A DNA stretch of 64,000 bases from Trema orientale (GCA_002914845.1 JXTC01000178.1:116157-180156), one strand, 5' to 3'; shown: positions 49,393 through 60,092, numbered from the stretch's first letter. Notes: a model not told the origin generated them from the letters alone. Program-made: numbers and translations.

Positions 49393-50180
49393 TTGGAGGT
49401 GATTCAGTCTGATGTCTCCATATTGAAAAGCAATTTGCAATTTTTTTTTTCCTTGGAAAAAAAGAAAAAGAAAAGCTATTTGTAAATTTCGATAATCAAT
49501 AATTTTGTGAAATATGTGTCTAATTATCTTTTCTTAATGGACATTATGTTTTCTGTATCAGTTTTTTTTTTTTTTTTTTTTTTTTTTGGGGGGGGTTAGG
49601 TACCTATAACCTCCGAGTGACTTTCTCTATGCTTACATGTGTGTATAATTTATATATATAATATATATATATAATGTCATTCCTTTCTAAAGTGATATTT
49701 CTAATTGAAAGACATTTATTTCTCAAAAACTTGCTGTGTGGCTATCAAAATGTTTATTCTTTTTTTTTTTTTTTGAAAAAAAAAGATATTTTATTAACTA
49801 TTGAAAGAAATCAGATTTTAATTTCATACTGCATGTCGGCATGAAACATTACACCAAAAGGTGTTCTTTCTACATTTCTTATGAACATGACGTAACCTTT
49901 GTTTTTATAGAAATTTTACGATGTACTATTGCCTATTTCCAACGTCTTAACTTGTACAAACTTTATTGAAATGTACGAATTATAACATATAGAAATGGAC
50001 GTTAATTATATAGTGGTTCGTAATCACGCTTTCAAATATAACGAAAGGTTCAATGAAAATTAACTTCACCCAAAAGACAACTTTGCAACGAAGACCCTTA
50101 ACTTCTCGATTTCCTAAAAGCTGTTACAATAATCATAAAATTATACACAAATTACAAAAGCAAAACTACTAACAACTACA
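49393..50180. other. Spacer between SRS2 and the secreted peptide gene
   Basis: Long T runs (49562-49587) and a TA microsatellite (about 49651-49675). The last 200 bases resemble the region upstream of the second peptide gene at 55.95-56.18 kb. Confidence 0.45.
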
Positions 50181-50258
50181 TAAGTGAGAGTTGGAAAATT
50201 TCACTGTGCATACATAATACTCTCGATCAACAGGCAAAAAGAGTTGAGTTGGAGCGAA

Positions 50259-50612
50259 ATGAGGAGAATTATTTTAGCGCTAATTATATTAAGTATGCTC
50301 GTTGAAGCTATTGAGCAGATTGATTTTCCTTCCTCTTCATCGCAAACTCCTCAGCTTCTTCCACCTGAAATTGGTAAAGAATGGCATCCATTTCCAAAGC
50401 AGGATTATAAATTTCCACGACGAGAACTAATTATGAGGATGAGGAACCCTTTCAGACGTGTGAAGAGACGTACACCAGCCTTGCCGCCACCTTCACTAGA
50501 AAATTCAGAAGGTTGTGTCAAGCTAGCCATGGAGATTTGCAGTCCAGTTGAGCCAGGACCAAAATATAATGAATGTTACAATCATGAGTTTCGTAAATGC
50601 ATGAACCTGTAG
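50259..50612 (+). CDS. Small secreted four-cysteine peptide, copy 1
   Basis: Single exon, 117 aa from the Met at 50259, which opens a signal peptide (MRRIILALIILSMLVEA). The frame is open upstream to another Met at 50184, but that start would bury the signal peptide. After QIDFPSSSSQTP comes a basic stretch (RVKRR, residues about 70-75) that could be a protease processing site. The C-terminal domain has four cysteines spaced C-x7-C-x11-C-x7-C, with PGPKYNECYNHEFRKCMNL at the end. Four cysteines suggest two disulfides, as in plant defence or signalling peptides. I do not recognise the family. A paralogue at 56.25 kb shares the signal peptide, QIDFPSSS and all four cysteines. Confidence 0.7.
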   Translation: MRRIILALIILSMLVEAIEQIDFPSSSSQTPQLLPPEIGKEWHPFPKQDYKFPRRELIMRMRNPFRRVKRRTPALPPPSLENSEGCVKLAMEICSPVEPGPKYNECYNHEFRKCMNL

Positions 50613-50630
50613 TAGTCTAGGGACTCCCAT

Positions 50631-50674
50631 AGTATGATAACTAAATAAAGGTAGTATGATAACTAAATAAAGGT
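50631..50674 (+). terminator. Tandemly duplicated 22-bp unit carrying a poly(A) signal
   Basis: Two perfect 22-bp copies (50631-50652, 50653-50674), each with AATAAA, start 18 bases after the peptide stop codon. They probably give two polyadenylation signals for the peptide mRNA. Confidence 0.5.
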
Positions 50675-50679
50675 AGTCT

Positions 50680-52270
50680 TTCTCACGTAGGTACATACAT
50701 GCATGGCTAGCTTGAAACGTATACGCGTTGGTCGATATTTAAACATTCAAATGTCTTTATAATATCTTGCATTTAAAAAAAAAAATTTACTCGTGCATAA
50801 TTATTTCATTTTGCTTACCACACATATTCTAAAAGAGCTGATATGGGAATAAAGGGTTGGACTAAATGTACTGGATTAAATGTTACATTATTATATATCA
50901 TGTCATAAGAGAGGGGTATGACTAAAATTCAGGACTGATTAATGTACGTAACTCCTCCTCTTAATCTGGCAGTTCCTTGGCATTTGAATTTGAGATGGGG
51001 TCATTGCCTTCATTTACTTTCTTTCTTTCATTTATGGGTTCGGAGTTTCACGTATTCACGGAGAGGGAATCAAGTTGCGGTTCAACTCTTATGATGTAAC
51101 TTTGGTGATCAATTACTTCTAGTACTGGTGGTCTCATCGGTCATCTTAATTTTTGTTCCTTTTTTTTTTTTTTTTTGTTTTTGTTTTTGTTTTGTTTTTT
51201 GTTTTTAGAGAGATGATAAGTAGCCTCCCCCACTTATCCTTTTACGTGATTTTTTGTTTCTGTTTTGGTTATACCTTATTATGAGTTATATGAGCGCTTT
51301 TGGTTTATATATATTCCAAATAAATTTCCTCTTCTTTTAATTTTTATTCTATTTGGATCAGCCCGGGAATGACAGTGTGTTGGCGCTGAATTAATGGGGT
51401 GATATATGATTGAGATTTTAACTTCTATGCGAAGAAAAATGTACGTGTATTTATCCTCTCAAAAAAAAAAAAAAAACGTATCCAGTAATTTATATGAACG
51501 CATTTGTAATTTAAAAAAAAATTATTTTTAGAGCACGTTTTCTTTTTTCTATTTTTTAAAATTTATTTTGTTTTTTAAAAAAAGTTACAAACTACAGGAG
51601 ATATATATTTATAATTTTTCATAAAAACTATGGGATATGTTTATAATTTAAAAAATTTAACAACTTTATTCATATATATCCTCTCAATAAGTCAACTTAA
51701 TTAATCCAGTTTCAAATTTTTATTTATTTAAGAGGCCTGTAAAATTAACTTATAGTAAAAAGAATACGGAACTCGAAAAAAAAAATTAAATTAAAAGAAT
51801 ACGTACCTTCATAAATAGTTAAATATGCTCTAGCTAGCTATTGTGAAATTCAGCTTTCGTGTATATCTTCAACTTTCATATGATCGTATTTTTGGGCGAA
51901 AGCCTCCGATTAATTATTGTATTTTGAACAATTTATATAAAAGAAAAGAATCGGTAAAAAGAAAAAATAAACGAAAGATGACCCTTTCTAATTTTAGATT
52001 TTAGTATTTTGTGATTTTCTATCTTTTTATTAATGTCTCTGAATGTCAATAGGATTAGGAATAGGATTCAGGTTATGCTTTCCTAGTAGAATTCTGCTTT
52101 CTCCTACCATAAAACTGATTGCCGAGACCACAGTTTTTGAGGCTATGCATACAACAACACAAGAGATCAGTGTGTATAGATCAAAGGAAGAAAAAGAAGA
52201 AAAGGAATCAGATTAATCTTCTGCGACTTTCCGGAGGAGCGGGAGGAGCACTACGTGAACAATACTACAT
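50680..52270. other. Spacer upstream of the acetyltransferase-like gene
   Basis: Contains (T)n(G) runs at 51161-51210 and AT-rich sequence. The 5' leader of the next gene probably starts within the last 200 bases, where a purine-rich GAAGAAAAAGAAGAAAAGG occurs. No other gene seen. Confidence 0.3.
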
Positions 52271-52274
52271 AGTC

Positions 52275-53687
52275 ATGGAGATGAAGGTGATGATGTATGA
52301 GCCCATCAAGGGGAATGAGGATGAGCATGGCGGTGGAATGGTAACGGTAATGGGAATGGAAACAAGGGATGATGATGATGATGATGATGATGATCTTGAA
52401 TCGGGTCTCCAAATCTCCAAACAACAAAAACAACAACGTTGTCACAGTCACAAACAACAACAACCACAACGCCTTGTTTCCCTCGACGTGTTTCGCGGTC
52501 TTACGGTTGCGCTGATGATACTGGTGGACGACGTCGGGGGACTTGTGCCTGCTATCAACCACTCACCCTGGAATGGATTAACACTGGCTGACTATGTCAT
52601 GCCCTTTTTCCTCTTTATTGCCGGAGTTTCGCTTTCGCTTAGCTACAAGAAATTGCCATGCAAAATAGTTGCAACCAAAAACGCGCTACTACGAGCATTG
52701 AAGCTTCTCGTGGTTGGCCTTTTTCTTCAAGGAGGCTTCATTCATGGCCTCAATCATCTTACTTACGGGGTGGACATTCAACAGATGAGATGGATGGGGG
52801 TACTACAGAGAATCGCAATAGCGTATTTGGTAGCAGCATTGTGTGAGATCTGGCTAAAGAAGGGTGATGATCGCGAGGTTCGTGATGTTAATGTTGATTA
52901 TTCTGGATCATCTCTGTTGAGGAAATATCAGCTTCAGTGGGCTGTCACTTTCATGATTTGCATTGCGTATCTTTTGGTCTTGTACGGCTTACATGTTCCT
53001 GACTGGGAGTACCAGATTCCCACCATTATTGATCAAACCACCTCTTTCTCCGCACCGAAAACGTTTTTGGTTAAATGTGGAGTAAGGGGTGACACTGGAC
53101 CAGCTTGTAACGCCGTTGGAATGATCGACCGCAACATACTTGGGATCCAACATTTGTACAAAAGACCAGTCTATGCACGAACACAAGAATGCAGCATTAA
53201 CTCCCCGGACTATGGTCCACTGCCTCCCGATGCTCCTTCATGGTGTCAAGCCCCTTTCGACCCCGAAGGAATCTTGAGCTCGATGATGGCCGTTGTTACC
53301 AGTCTGATTGGGCTGCACTTCGGGCACATCATTGTCCATTTTAAGGACCACAGGAATCGAATCCTTCAGTGGTCGATCCCGTCGTGTTGTCTCTTGGTGT
53401 TAGGCTTTGCTTTGGACTGGTTTGGGATGCGTGTGAACAAGGCTCTTTACACATTCAGTTACGTGTGCGCCACGGCTGGGGCAGCGGGCGTTCTCTTCGT
53501 CGCCATCTACGTGATGGTGGATGTGTTGGGATACAAGCGCGCCGCGGCGGCGTTGGAGTGGATAGGGAAGCATTCTCTCATGATCTATGTTCTGGCAGCC
53601 TGCAACGTGCTGCCCCTTCTCCTCCAAGGATTCTATTGGAGGCAGCCTCGCAACAACATTCTTAGCTTATTCGGAATCGGAACATGA
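52275..53687 (+). CDS. Heparan-alpha-glucosaminide N-acetyltransferase-like membrane protein, uninterrupted
   Basis: 470 aa from the Met at 52275 (MEMKVMMYEPIKG). The frame is open upstream to 52119, but that part reads like a leader. An acidic run of nine Asp (GAT repeat, about 52369-52395) and a Gln/His stretch precede the conserved domain. That begins QRLVSLDVFRGLTVALMILV and continues with NHSPWNGLTLADYVMPFFLF, RALKLLVVGLFLQGGF, RWMGVLQRIAIAYLVAAL, DPEGILSSMMAVVTSLIGLH and LEWIGKHSLMIYVLAACNVL, giving about 8-10 membrane helices. It ends GFYWRQPRNNI. This is the HGSNAT-like/DUF5009 family. In animals HGSNAT moves acetyl groups across the lysosomal membrane; the plant function is unknown. 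The whole family length is encoded without introns, and the gene lies between two peptide paralogues. Confidence 0.9.
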   Translation: MEMKVMMYEPIKGNEDEHGGGMVTVMGMETRDDDDDDDDDLESGLQISKQQKQQRCHSHKQQQPQRLVSLDVFRGLTVALMILVDDVGGLVPAINHSPWNGLTLADYVMPFFLFIAGVSLSLSYKKLPCKIVATKNALLRALKLLVVGLFLQGGFIHGLNHLTYGVDIQQMRWMGVLQRIAIAYLVAALCEIWLKKGDDREVRDVNVDYSGSSLLRKYQLQWAVTFMICIAYLLVLYGLHVPDWEYQIPTIIDQTTSFSAPKTFLVKCGVRGDTGPACNAVGMIDRNILGIQHLYKRPVYARTQECSINSPDYGPLPPDAPSWCQAPFDPEGILSSMMAVVTSLIGLHFGHIIVHFKDHRNRILQWSIPSCCLLVLGFALDWFGMRVNKALYTFSYVCATAGAAGVLFVAIYVMVDVLGYKRAAAALEWIGKHSLMIYVLAACNVLPLLLQGFYWRQPRNNILSLFGIGT

Positions 53688-53689
53688 AC

Positions 53690-55154
53690 ATGAACATGTA
53701 TAATATGCATAATAATCGCCCAGCCCTGCCGATGCCTTTGTGCCTCTAACGTCCAAGACTGCAAATCATTTGGCGTTTGATCATTCTCTCAGGCTCTTCT
53801 CATTCATTGAAGATTTATTTCCCATGGAGCTTCTCTTCTGAGTTACAAGTACATAATTTAGTTATTGTCGGATACGCCTCTTTATTATTCTTTTTAAAAG
53901 TTGTTTACTTGAGATTCCAAAAAGAAAGGAAGAAAAAAAAAAGAAAAAAAATAGTTCTTTATGACATTGAAATTCCCATTCTTTGTATCATTTTACTTTT
54001 TCAACTATTTATGTAATGGTAGGCTTAGCCTGACTATTGGTATATAATATTAACCATGAGTTTTCACGTGAATGTGAGATGTCCCACATGCCGTCAAGCC
54101 AAAGGCCTGCATATTTAGCTTGTTAAAAGCAGTTTGGGTCTAATTCTAGTTCATGGCTATATATGCCATTTGTGACATCTATCCATACATCTTGAAATGT
54201 CCACCAAAAACTAACCCCGTAACCAAACATAGTTCAGAAAGAGTTGAAATATTGCATATTCAAAATCAGGGATCTAATTCATGAAAACAAAACACTTTGA
54301 TTTCAGGAAAACATCTCATCGAAAATCCGTTTATTTGAGAATCAAACCGTTTAAAATTTAAGAACCTCACTCAATTAATTTAGAAAATTCAAATGATAAT
54401 AAGTCTCGCTTAGTTTTGATTTATATATTTAGAAACCAATGTCCATAAACATTTAAAAAGTAGTCATACATTCACTGTAGAAATAAACATAATAGTGTGG
54501 CTAACATTCAATTACAGACGGAGAAAAAAAAAAAAAAAAACATTCAATTACAGAAAGTCCAAGAAAATTTACAAAAAAAGTACATACTATAAAAAAACAA
54601 CCCAAATTACAGATGAATCCCAGTAAGGCTCTACTGAACACATGACATCTGGCACAGCATGAACTATCGCCGTTGCCCGTCGTTTCAAAAGTTCTTTTGG
54701 GATCTTATCATTTAATTTTTTAAAACCCTTGTTGTTGCTTAAGTTGTGGCCGTTTGCACAATGTTCGTAGAATTTTATGTCGTTCCTATGATGAAGTCGA
54801 TTCCTAAACTTGTCGTTTTAAGTTGTTCTCTCCCTCTCTCCAAAGACCCAGTCGATCTATTCCAAAAATTTTAGGAAATTTTCACTTTATGATGACTTCT
54901 TGTTTAAGATTTTACCATGTGGCCTTGATGAAATATATTGTCGTTTAAAGATGTTGCTGTTCTGAAAACATTATCGATCGATAGAGTTGTAAAGTATGTA
55001 ATTACAGTTTTCAATGAGTTTTCAATGGACAATATTATAATGTTCTCTTTATCATATATTCATTATTGGTAGCTATAACATCCGGATGATTCTCTTTTCT
55101 TTTGGATATCCACTTTGTGATGACTTATGTAATGTTATTTCTTTCTTATGAGGT

Positions 55155-55180
<26 letters not shown>
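53690..55180. other. Intergenic spacer
   Basis: 3' flank of the acetyltransferase-like gene followed by AT-rich sequence ending in a TA microsatellite. ORFs here have no recognised features. Confidence 0.3.
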
Positions 55181-55186
<6 letters not shown>

Positions 55187-55189
55187 TCT

Positions 55190-55430
55190 ATATATGATTG
55201 CCAATCTAATAGGTATTTTCATTTTTTGCCTACGTGTAGGTATTTTTTTTTAGTCATTAAATCTCTAATGGTGATCCAATGACTATAATGAGATACATCA
55301 AAAGACGTGTATCATTAATGTTATTTCTCTCTTTTATTTTTTAGTATACAGATAAAATTTCATTGACCAAAGTGACACCTATATTTAGGTTTTTTTTTTT
55401 TTTTAAAAAAATCTACTAGATTGGTGCTCT
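55190..55430 (-). mobile_element. MITE of the (TA)n-associated family, copy 4 (reverse)
   Basis: Reads TATATGATTGCCAATCTAAT at the left and TCTACTAGATTGGTGCTCTT at the right, the reverse complement of copies 1-3. The interior has AGTCATTAAATCTCTAATGG and AAAAGACGTGTATCATTAAT. It lies in TA repeats on both sides. Confidence 0.68.
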
Positions 55431-55449
55431 TTTTATATATATATATATA

Positions 55450-55640
55450 GGGCACCGATCTAGTAGATATTTTTTTTTTATTTATCCATACATATTGATT
55501 TGGTCTAATTAAAATTGATTATGTACGTCTTTTCATGGTAAAAGTTGGAGAGAAAAAAACATGAGTATTTATTTCTATTATTTTTTTCTTAACTACTTAA
55601 ATTATAGTAACCATCAGAGTATAATCTAACGGTAAATATA
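55450..55640 (+). mobile_element. MITE of the (TA)n-associated family, copy 5 (truncated)
   Basis: Starts GGGCACCGATCTAGTAGATA after a TA run shared with copy 4, in opposite orientation. The interior GTACGTCTTTTCATGGTAAA matches the family; the right end is missing or decayed. Confidence 0.6.
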
Positions 55641-55649
55641 TATACATAT

Positions 55650-56180
55650 ATTTCCAATTTTAAAAGATTTATCTGCCAATGGTGGTTTCGTGGCCACAAA
55701 AGTTTTCGTTAATTAGTAAAAAAAAAAAAAGATAATAAACTTAGTACACTTAGCACATGTTCTTGAAAGTTGAAACATTACGCCAGAAGGTGTTCTACTT
55801 AATTATTTTTTTAAAAATAATAAATGTAGCCATGACGTGTAATATGTTTATATTACCTTTTAAAGTATTCCTATAGAAATTTACTTTAACCTAATGCCTA
55901 TTACAACCATTTTTACTTGTACAGACTTTACCAGTAAGTTAATAAGTCATAAATAAGTGGACGTAAGTTGTACAAACCTATAATTGGACGTTAATATAAA
56001 TTATAGTGATTCATAGACACGGCTTTCAAATATAACTAAAGTTATAACAAAAAACAATATCCATATAAATAAAAACTTGCGATCCTAAAAGTTGTTACAA
56101 TAACCATAAAAAATGTAATCATATAAGTCATATATACACTACACAAATAAAGAACTACCAAGAAATTAACACCTATATAA
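55650..56180. other. Duplicated upstream region of peptide copy 2
   Basis: Shares stretches with 49.80-50.18 kb, for example ACGGCTTTCAAATATAACTA here against ACGCTTTCAAATATAACGAA there, and AAAAGTTGTTACAATAACCA against AAAAGCTGTTACAATAATCA. No gene. Confidence 0.5.
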
Positions 56181-56252
56181 TTAATGAGAGTTGGAAAAAT
56201 TTCTGTGCGCATACTAATTCTTCCATTCAACGGGCAAAAGAGATCAGAAGTT

Positions 56253-56688
56253 ATGAGTTGGAAGGAAAAGAGAGGAATTATTTTGGTGATAATTGTATCA
56301 AGTATCCTCGTCGAAGCTAGTAAGCAGATTGATTTTCCTTCCTCTTCACCTCATCAAACTCCTCACGATCATCTTCTTCCACATGAAATAATTGGTAAAC
56401 ATTGGCAGCTATTTCCAGTGCAGGAAAATCATGAATTCCAAGACGAGAACTAGTAAAGAATCTTTTCAAGCATACATATAAGATATTGATCAAAAAACCC
56501 GAAACCGCGCCCGAAAATTACTTGCAGCCACCTAACCAACCAAAGTCCAAAAGCTTGCAGCCACCAGCTCGACCACCAAAGTCAGAATATTGTAGCAAAA
56601 GAGCCCATATAATCTGCAAAGACCATAACTCAGGACCAAAATATGATGAATGTTACAATTGGTATTTCCGTCAATGCATGGAGAACTA
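56253..56688 (+). pseudogene. Small secreted four-cysteine peptide, copy 2, frameshifted
   Basis: The first frame (from Met 56253, MSWKEKRGIILVIIVSSILV) gives a signal peptide and QIDFPSSSPHQTP, then stops at TAG 56451. Relative to copy 1, one T is missing near 56433, in the phrase that reads AAATTTCCACGACGAGAACT in copy 1. After it, the frame with the conserved C-terminus continues to 56688: EYCSKRAHIICKDHNSGPKY, then DECYNWYFRQCMEN, keeping the same C-x7-C-x11-C-x7-C spacing. Between them a 33-bp unit is duplicated in tandem (LQPPNQPKSKS then LQPPARPPKSE). I found no intron that would bridge the frames. Either a recent pseudogene or a one-base sequencing error. Confidence 0.65.
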
Positions 56689-56694
56689 GCTAGT

Positions 56695-57185
56695 TCATTT
56701 TATGATTGTCATATAAAAGTAGGTCGTTCTCACGTACACATATTGGTCTATATTCAGATATTTAAATATTGTGCATATTATTAGTTGTGCCTTATTAATT
56801 TTTCTTACCATGCATTGGTCTATGGGACCTGTTGTGCCACAATTAAGTACACAATATAAGGAAGAGGTTTCAATGGTTACGTCTTCATGAGTAACTATCA
56901 TTAAAATGCGTGTAATAATAAATTTATTATTTAAATTAGGATACTACTAAGTTGATTTTCTAAAAAAGTTTTATAATATCAATGCCAATTAATTACAATA
57001 AATTTTGTTGCCCAATTACCAATGTAAATAAAACCATTAGATTTTCATCCAACGGCTAAAAAAACAGTAACCATCGATGGGTAAATATAGCAGTAACCAT
57101 TGAAACCTCACCCCACAATATAAATATATATATATGTTAATTAAACATTTATCTGATTATTAATTTAATATTTCTTGTGCATCTT
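56695..57185. other. Spacer
   Basis: AT-rich, no gene seen. CAGTAACCAT occurs twice near 57065-57098. Confidence 0.3.
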
Positions 57186-57190
57186 ATATA

Positions 57191-57490
57191 TTTCTAGAAT
57201 TGTGAAAAAGCTCTTAACGGTATTTTTCTGCGTTAATGATCAGATCTCTTACCTCCAAAGTTTGGGTTGTAGTGTGGCGCTACGTCACGTTCCCTTGTTT
57301 CTCATCTGATTGTGAAATACAAACCATTGTGCATGATCGTATATATTTTATGATGTCTGCATTTTTGAATAGCTATAGTTTACCCTTTTTTATTCCTTGA
57401 AAAAAAAATGCTATTTGAAAATTTCGATTATCAATTATTTTGTTAATTACATATGTATCTAATTAACATTTCTCTATAGACATTATATGA
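57191..57490 (+). pseudogene. Duplicated last exon of the SRS2-like helicase
   Basis: From TTCTAGAATTGTGAAAAAGC the sequence follows the end of the last SRS2 intron (49253 onwards). It continues through the splice acceptor CAG (57240-57242) into a copy of exon 29 (ISYLQSLGC..., from 57243), and beyond it into the SRS2 3' flank (GATGTCTGCATT, ATTTCGATTATCAATTATTT). Because intron and flank are both present, this is a DNA duplication, not a processed copy. Base changes and indels break the frame after LQSLGC. No other SRS2 exon is nearby, so it is non-functional. Confidence 0.85.
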
Positions 57491-57547
57491 TCTATCATCT
57501 TATTTAACCAACTTCCGAGGAATTTTCTCTGTACATTTCATCCGCTA

Positions 57548-59460
57548 TGTAAAATCCCGTTTTTAATTAAGGATAATTTGGTCATTTCAAAATTTTCGGA
57601 ATAAAATAAGGTGGAAATTTTAAAATTCAAAATTGGATTTAATTGAAAGAAATTGTTAAAAACAGGGACTATTTTGTAAATTAGAGGGACTTATTAGAGG
57701 GAATTCTTGAGTCAGGGATCAAATTGAAAAATCTGAAATCCATTTAATGGGTGACATGTGGCCCAACTCATCTTTCTCTCTCTCTTCTCTCTCTCTTTCT
57801 CTCTCTTCCTCCCGATCTCTCTCTCTTCCTCTTTTAGCCAAAAATGCCAAAATTCCTGTGTTACTTTGACGACGGTCCTCCTAGACAAATTGAGTCGCAC
57901 CACCAATCGGGTTCGATGCCCTATCGCCGGACGAAGCCCTTGTCGGACTCCTGTAGTCGTTGGAGCCCTCCTTCGCCGATGATGAGTGAAAAACATCCGC
58001 AAAGAAAAACGGTTGTCCGTGGAGGTTCCGGCTACTTCAGGTCGTGAAAGGGGGCTTGTTCAATTCGTCTCCTCATGAGCTTTCATATGGTATATATATA
58101 TATATATCTCAATTCCATTTTTGAATTTCGCCATTGGTGAACAGTTTTGAGCTTTTTAGTTTAGGAGTTGACTTTTTAATCGAACCATTAAATCGTAAAA
58201 TTAATGTTATATTTGTAATGTACTCGTAAAAATATGAAAAATGAGATATATATTGATTATGTATCGTGACGGACACAAAAGTCGAAATCGGACGACTCCA
58301 ATTTTGTCTCGTTTTACGTGGCATATGGTCGGATTTTGGTCCCAGCCAGAATTGGTCAAGTTATACATCTAACTAACTAATTTGAGTGCTAAGAATTCAG
58401 CGGTGAAGTCTGTTTTTCAATTTGATGCTTCATTGGAAAAATGAAATTTCAAAGCAAGCGATCGAGGGTTCGAAAACAACCATGGACCCTCCGAATGATC
58501 GCCAAACGACACCAAACACACTCGATTGTGTCATATCGTTATCCCATTAAGGTAGAAGATTCGATTACCTATTTTTAATACCATTTTATATAAAATTGAC
58601 ATATTTTAAAAAGGTTGAATGTTATTAAATAAAATTGTTTAGATAACTGTGTAGTGAAATAAAAATTGTTATAAATTGTAAATTGCTCTGGGTGTTTTAT
58701 ATATTATCTTGTGCAAGCTTGATTTTGGATTTGATTAAAATACAGCCATTATGTTGTCAAATTTCTGAGAGCATAACATGGTTTTAATTTGAAAATCAGA
58801 GTACGTCTAGAATATTTAAATTACTGTATAGTTATTTGTACAGTCAACCTATTGTACATACTATAGGATTACATATGAGATTTACCTTAAGTATTACGGT
58901 GTCAAGTGGGCGGCCATTATCCTCACCATCGGTGAGAGCCTGTAAACCCGCACGGGGTCCTTCTGGCCATCCTCCCATTTCGTCAAGTGTAGGTATTCAG
59001 TGCCCCTCTGGTTCAATAGGATTAGATGCTGGGTATCCCTCTGGTTTTTTGGGATAAGTTTCAGGTAGAGAGTACTTGTTACATATAGTACAAGTTGCTT
59101 TGGTCTCGTGATGAGATGGTGAGAATTCATAGGATTTATTGATTTGTAATATGTGCATTACGACAATACTTTTTAGTTTTGATTATGATATTTGACGTAA
59201 TTTTGAGCATGGTTTCATTATGATTTCTTAAATGCTTTTGTATGCTCAATATTTATAAAATGCTTTCCAAAACTTCTAACCATGCAGGTAATTTCAGAAA
59301 TTAAAAACGAGTTTTCTAAAAAGGTAATTGGATTTCTTACTGAGCTTTCGAGCTCACCCACCCTACTTTCCTCTCTTTCAGGTGATTGTTAGTTCGACAT
59401 AGTTGCCTTGATGATTAGACAAGCTGCTTGGCTTGTACTTACAGTCTTATTCTTTTTCCT
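57548..59460 (+). repeat. Possible old LTR or LARD-type retroelement fragment
   Basis: Begins TGTAAAATCCCG, similar to the TGTAAC..CCCG starts of many plant Gypsy LTRs, and carries AAAATTTTCGGAA, a CT-rich tract (57767-57835) and CTTACTGAGCTTTCGAGCTC (59338-59357). A related phrase in opposite orientation occurs at 63510-63533. No coding domains and no matching second end are visible, so the call is tentative. ORFs here are chance. Confidence 0.3.
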
Positions 59461-59465
59461 ATCAA

Positions 59466-59730
59466 AATGGGCCGGGCCAAACGGGCTTAAGCCCGCGGCC
59501 CGTTACTGTGGCCCGCTTGATAGACCAGCCTGACCCGTTCAAGATAGGCCCGGACCTAGCCTGGTCATACTCCTAGGACCGGATCGGGCCTATCGCCCTC
59601 GGCCCGCAGGCCAGCTCTACCTGGCCCAGTTTTTTTAAAAATTTAAAAAAAAAGAAATTACAGTAAAAGTCCCTTTTTTAGTCAAAATTTACACTTACAT
59701 ACCTAATTTTTTTTTCTAATGGTGATAATA
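59466..59730 (+). repeat. GC-rich hAT-like terminal segment, copy A
   Basis: Starts ATCAAAATGGGCCGGGCC and carries many GGCCC/GGGCC and GCCCG motifs to about 59632, then AAATTACAGTAAAAGTCC and GTCAAAATTTACACTTACAT. The second half matches 62562-62612, so both are copies of one element. Confidence 0.5.
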
Positions 59731-59929
59731 TCTTCCACCCAAATTTTATTGTAACCGTCAAATTTTTCTGTTAACTATCACTTCAGAGAACACATGTCGT
59801 CCTATGAGGTATTATATCATTTTTAAAAACGAAAAAATTAGAAAAATAAAAATAAATAAAATAAAATCAGAAAAGAAAAGAAGAAAGAGTAAAAAGAAAA
59901 AACTAAAGTGAAAACCCAAAAAACTCTTT

Positions 59930-60092
59930 TTTTTTTGATAATAAAAAGGGCGGATGAGATCCCGGTAGTGGGTCACTTCCCAGAGCCACTCCCATTCGGT
60001 TGGGCTCCCAAGGGCGACGTGGGGGCTCGAACTCATGACCTCACCCTCCCTAAGTGAGAGAAGACCTTAAGTTCAAGCTCCTTGCCACTTAT
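59930..60092 (-). mobile_element. tRNA-derived SINE
   Basis: On the minus strand it starts AAGTGGCAAGGAGCTT, with an A box TGGCAAGGAG, and about 45 bases later has a B box GAGTTCGAGCCCC. These are the two internal promoter parts of RNA polymerase III, as in tRNA genes. The body continues with CCCTTGGGAGCCCAACCGAA and ends in a run of T after 59940. The layout fits plant SINEs. It is not a functional tRNA: no cloverleaf can be drawn. Confidence 0.6.

Noticed and set aside
54075-54110. TCCCACATG resembling the upstream sequence element of plant snRNA or telomerase RNA genes
   Set aside because: The match to RTCCCACATCG is incomplete, no properly spaced TATA box follows, and no U-snRNA or CTAAACCC template sequence follows.
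56451-56560. An intron in peptide copy 2 (GTAAAG...TTGCAG) that would bridge the frameshift
   Set aside because: Neither nearby acceptor returns the reading frame to the one with the cysteine domain.
59930-60092. tRNA gene
   Set aside because: A and B boxes are present, but no acceptor stem or cloverleaf can be formed and the unit is about 160 bp with a T tail, as for a SINE.
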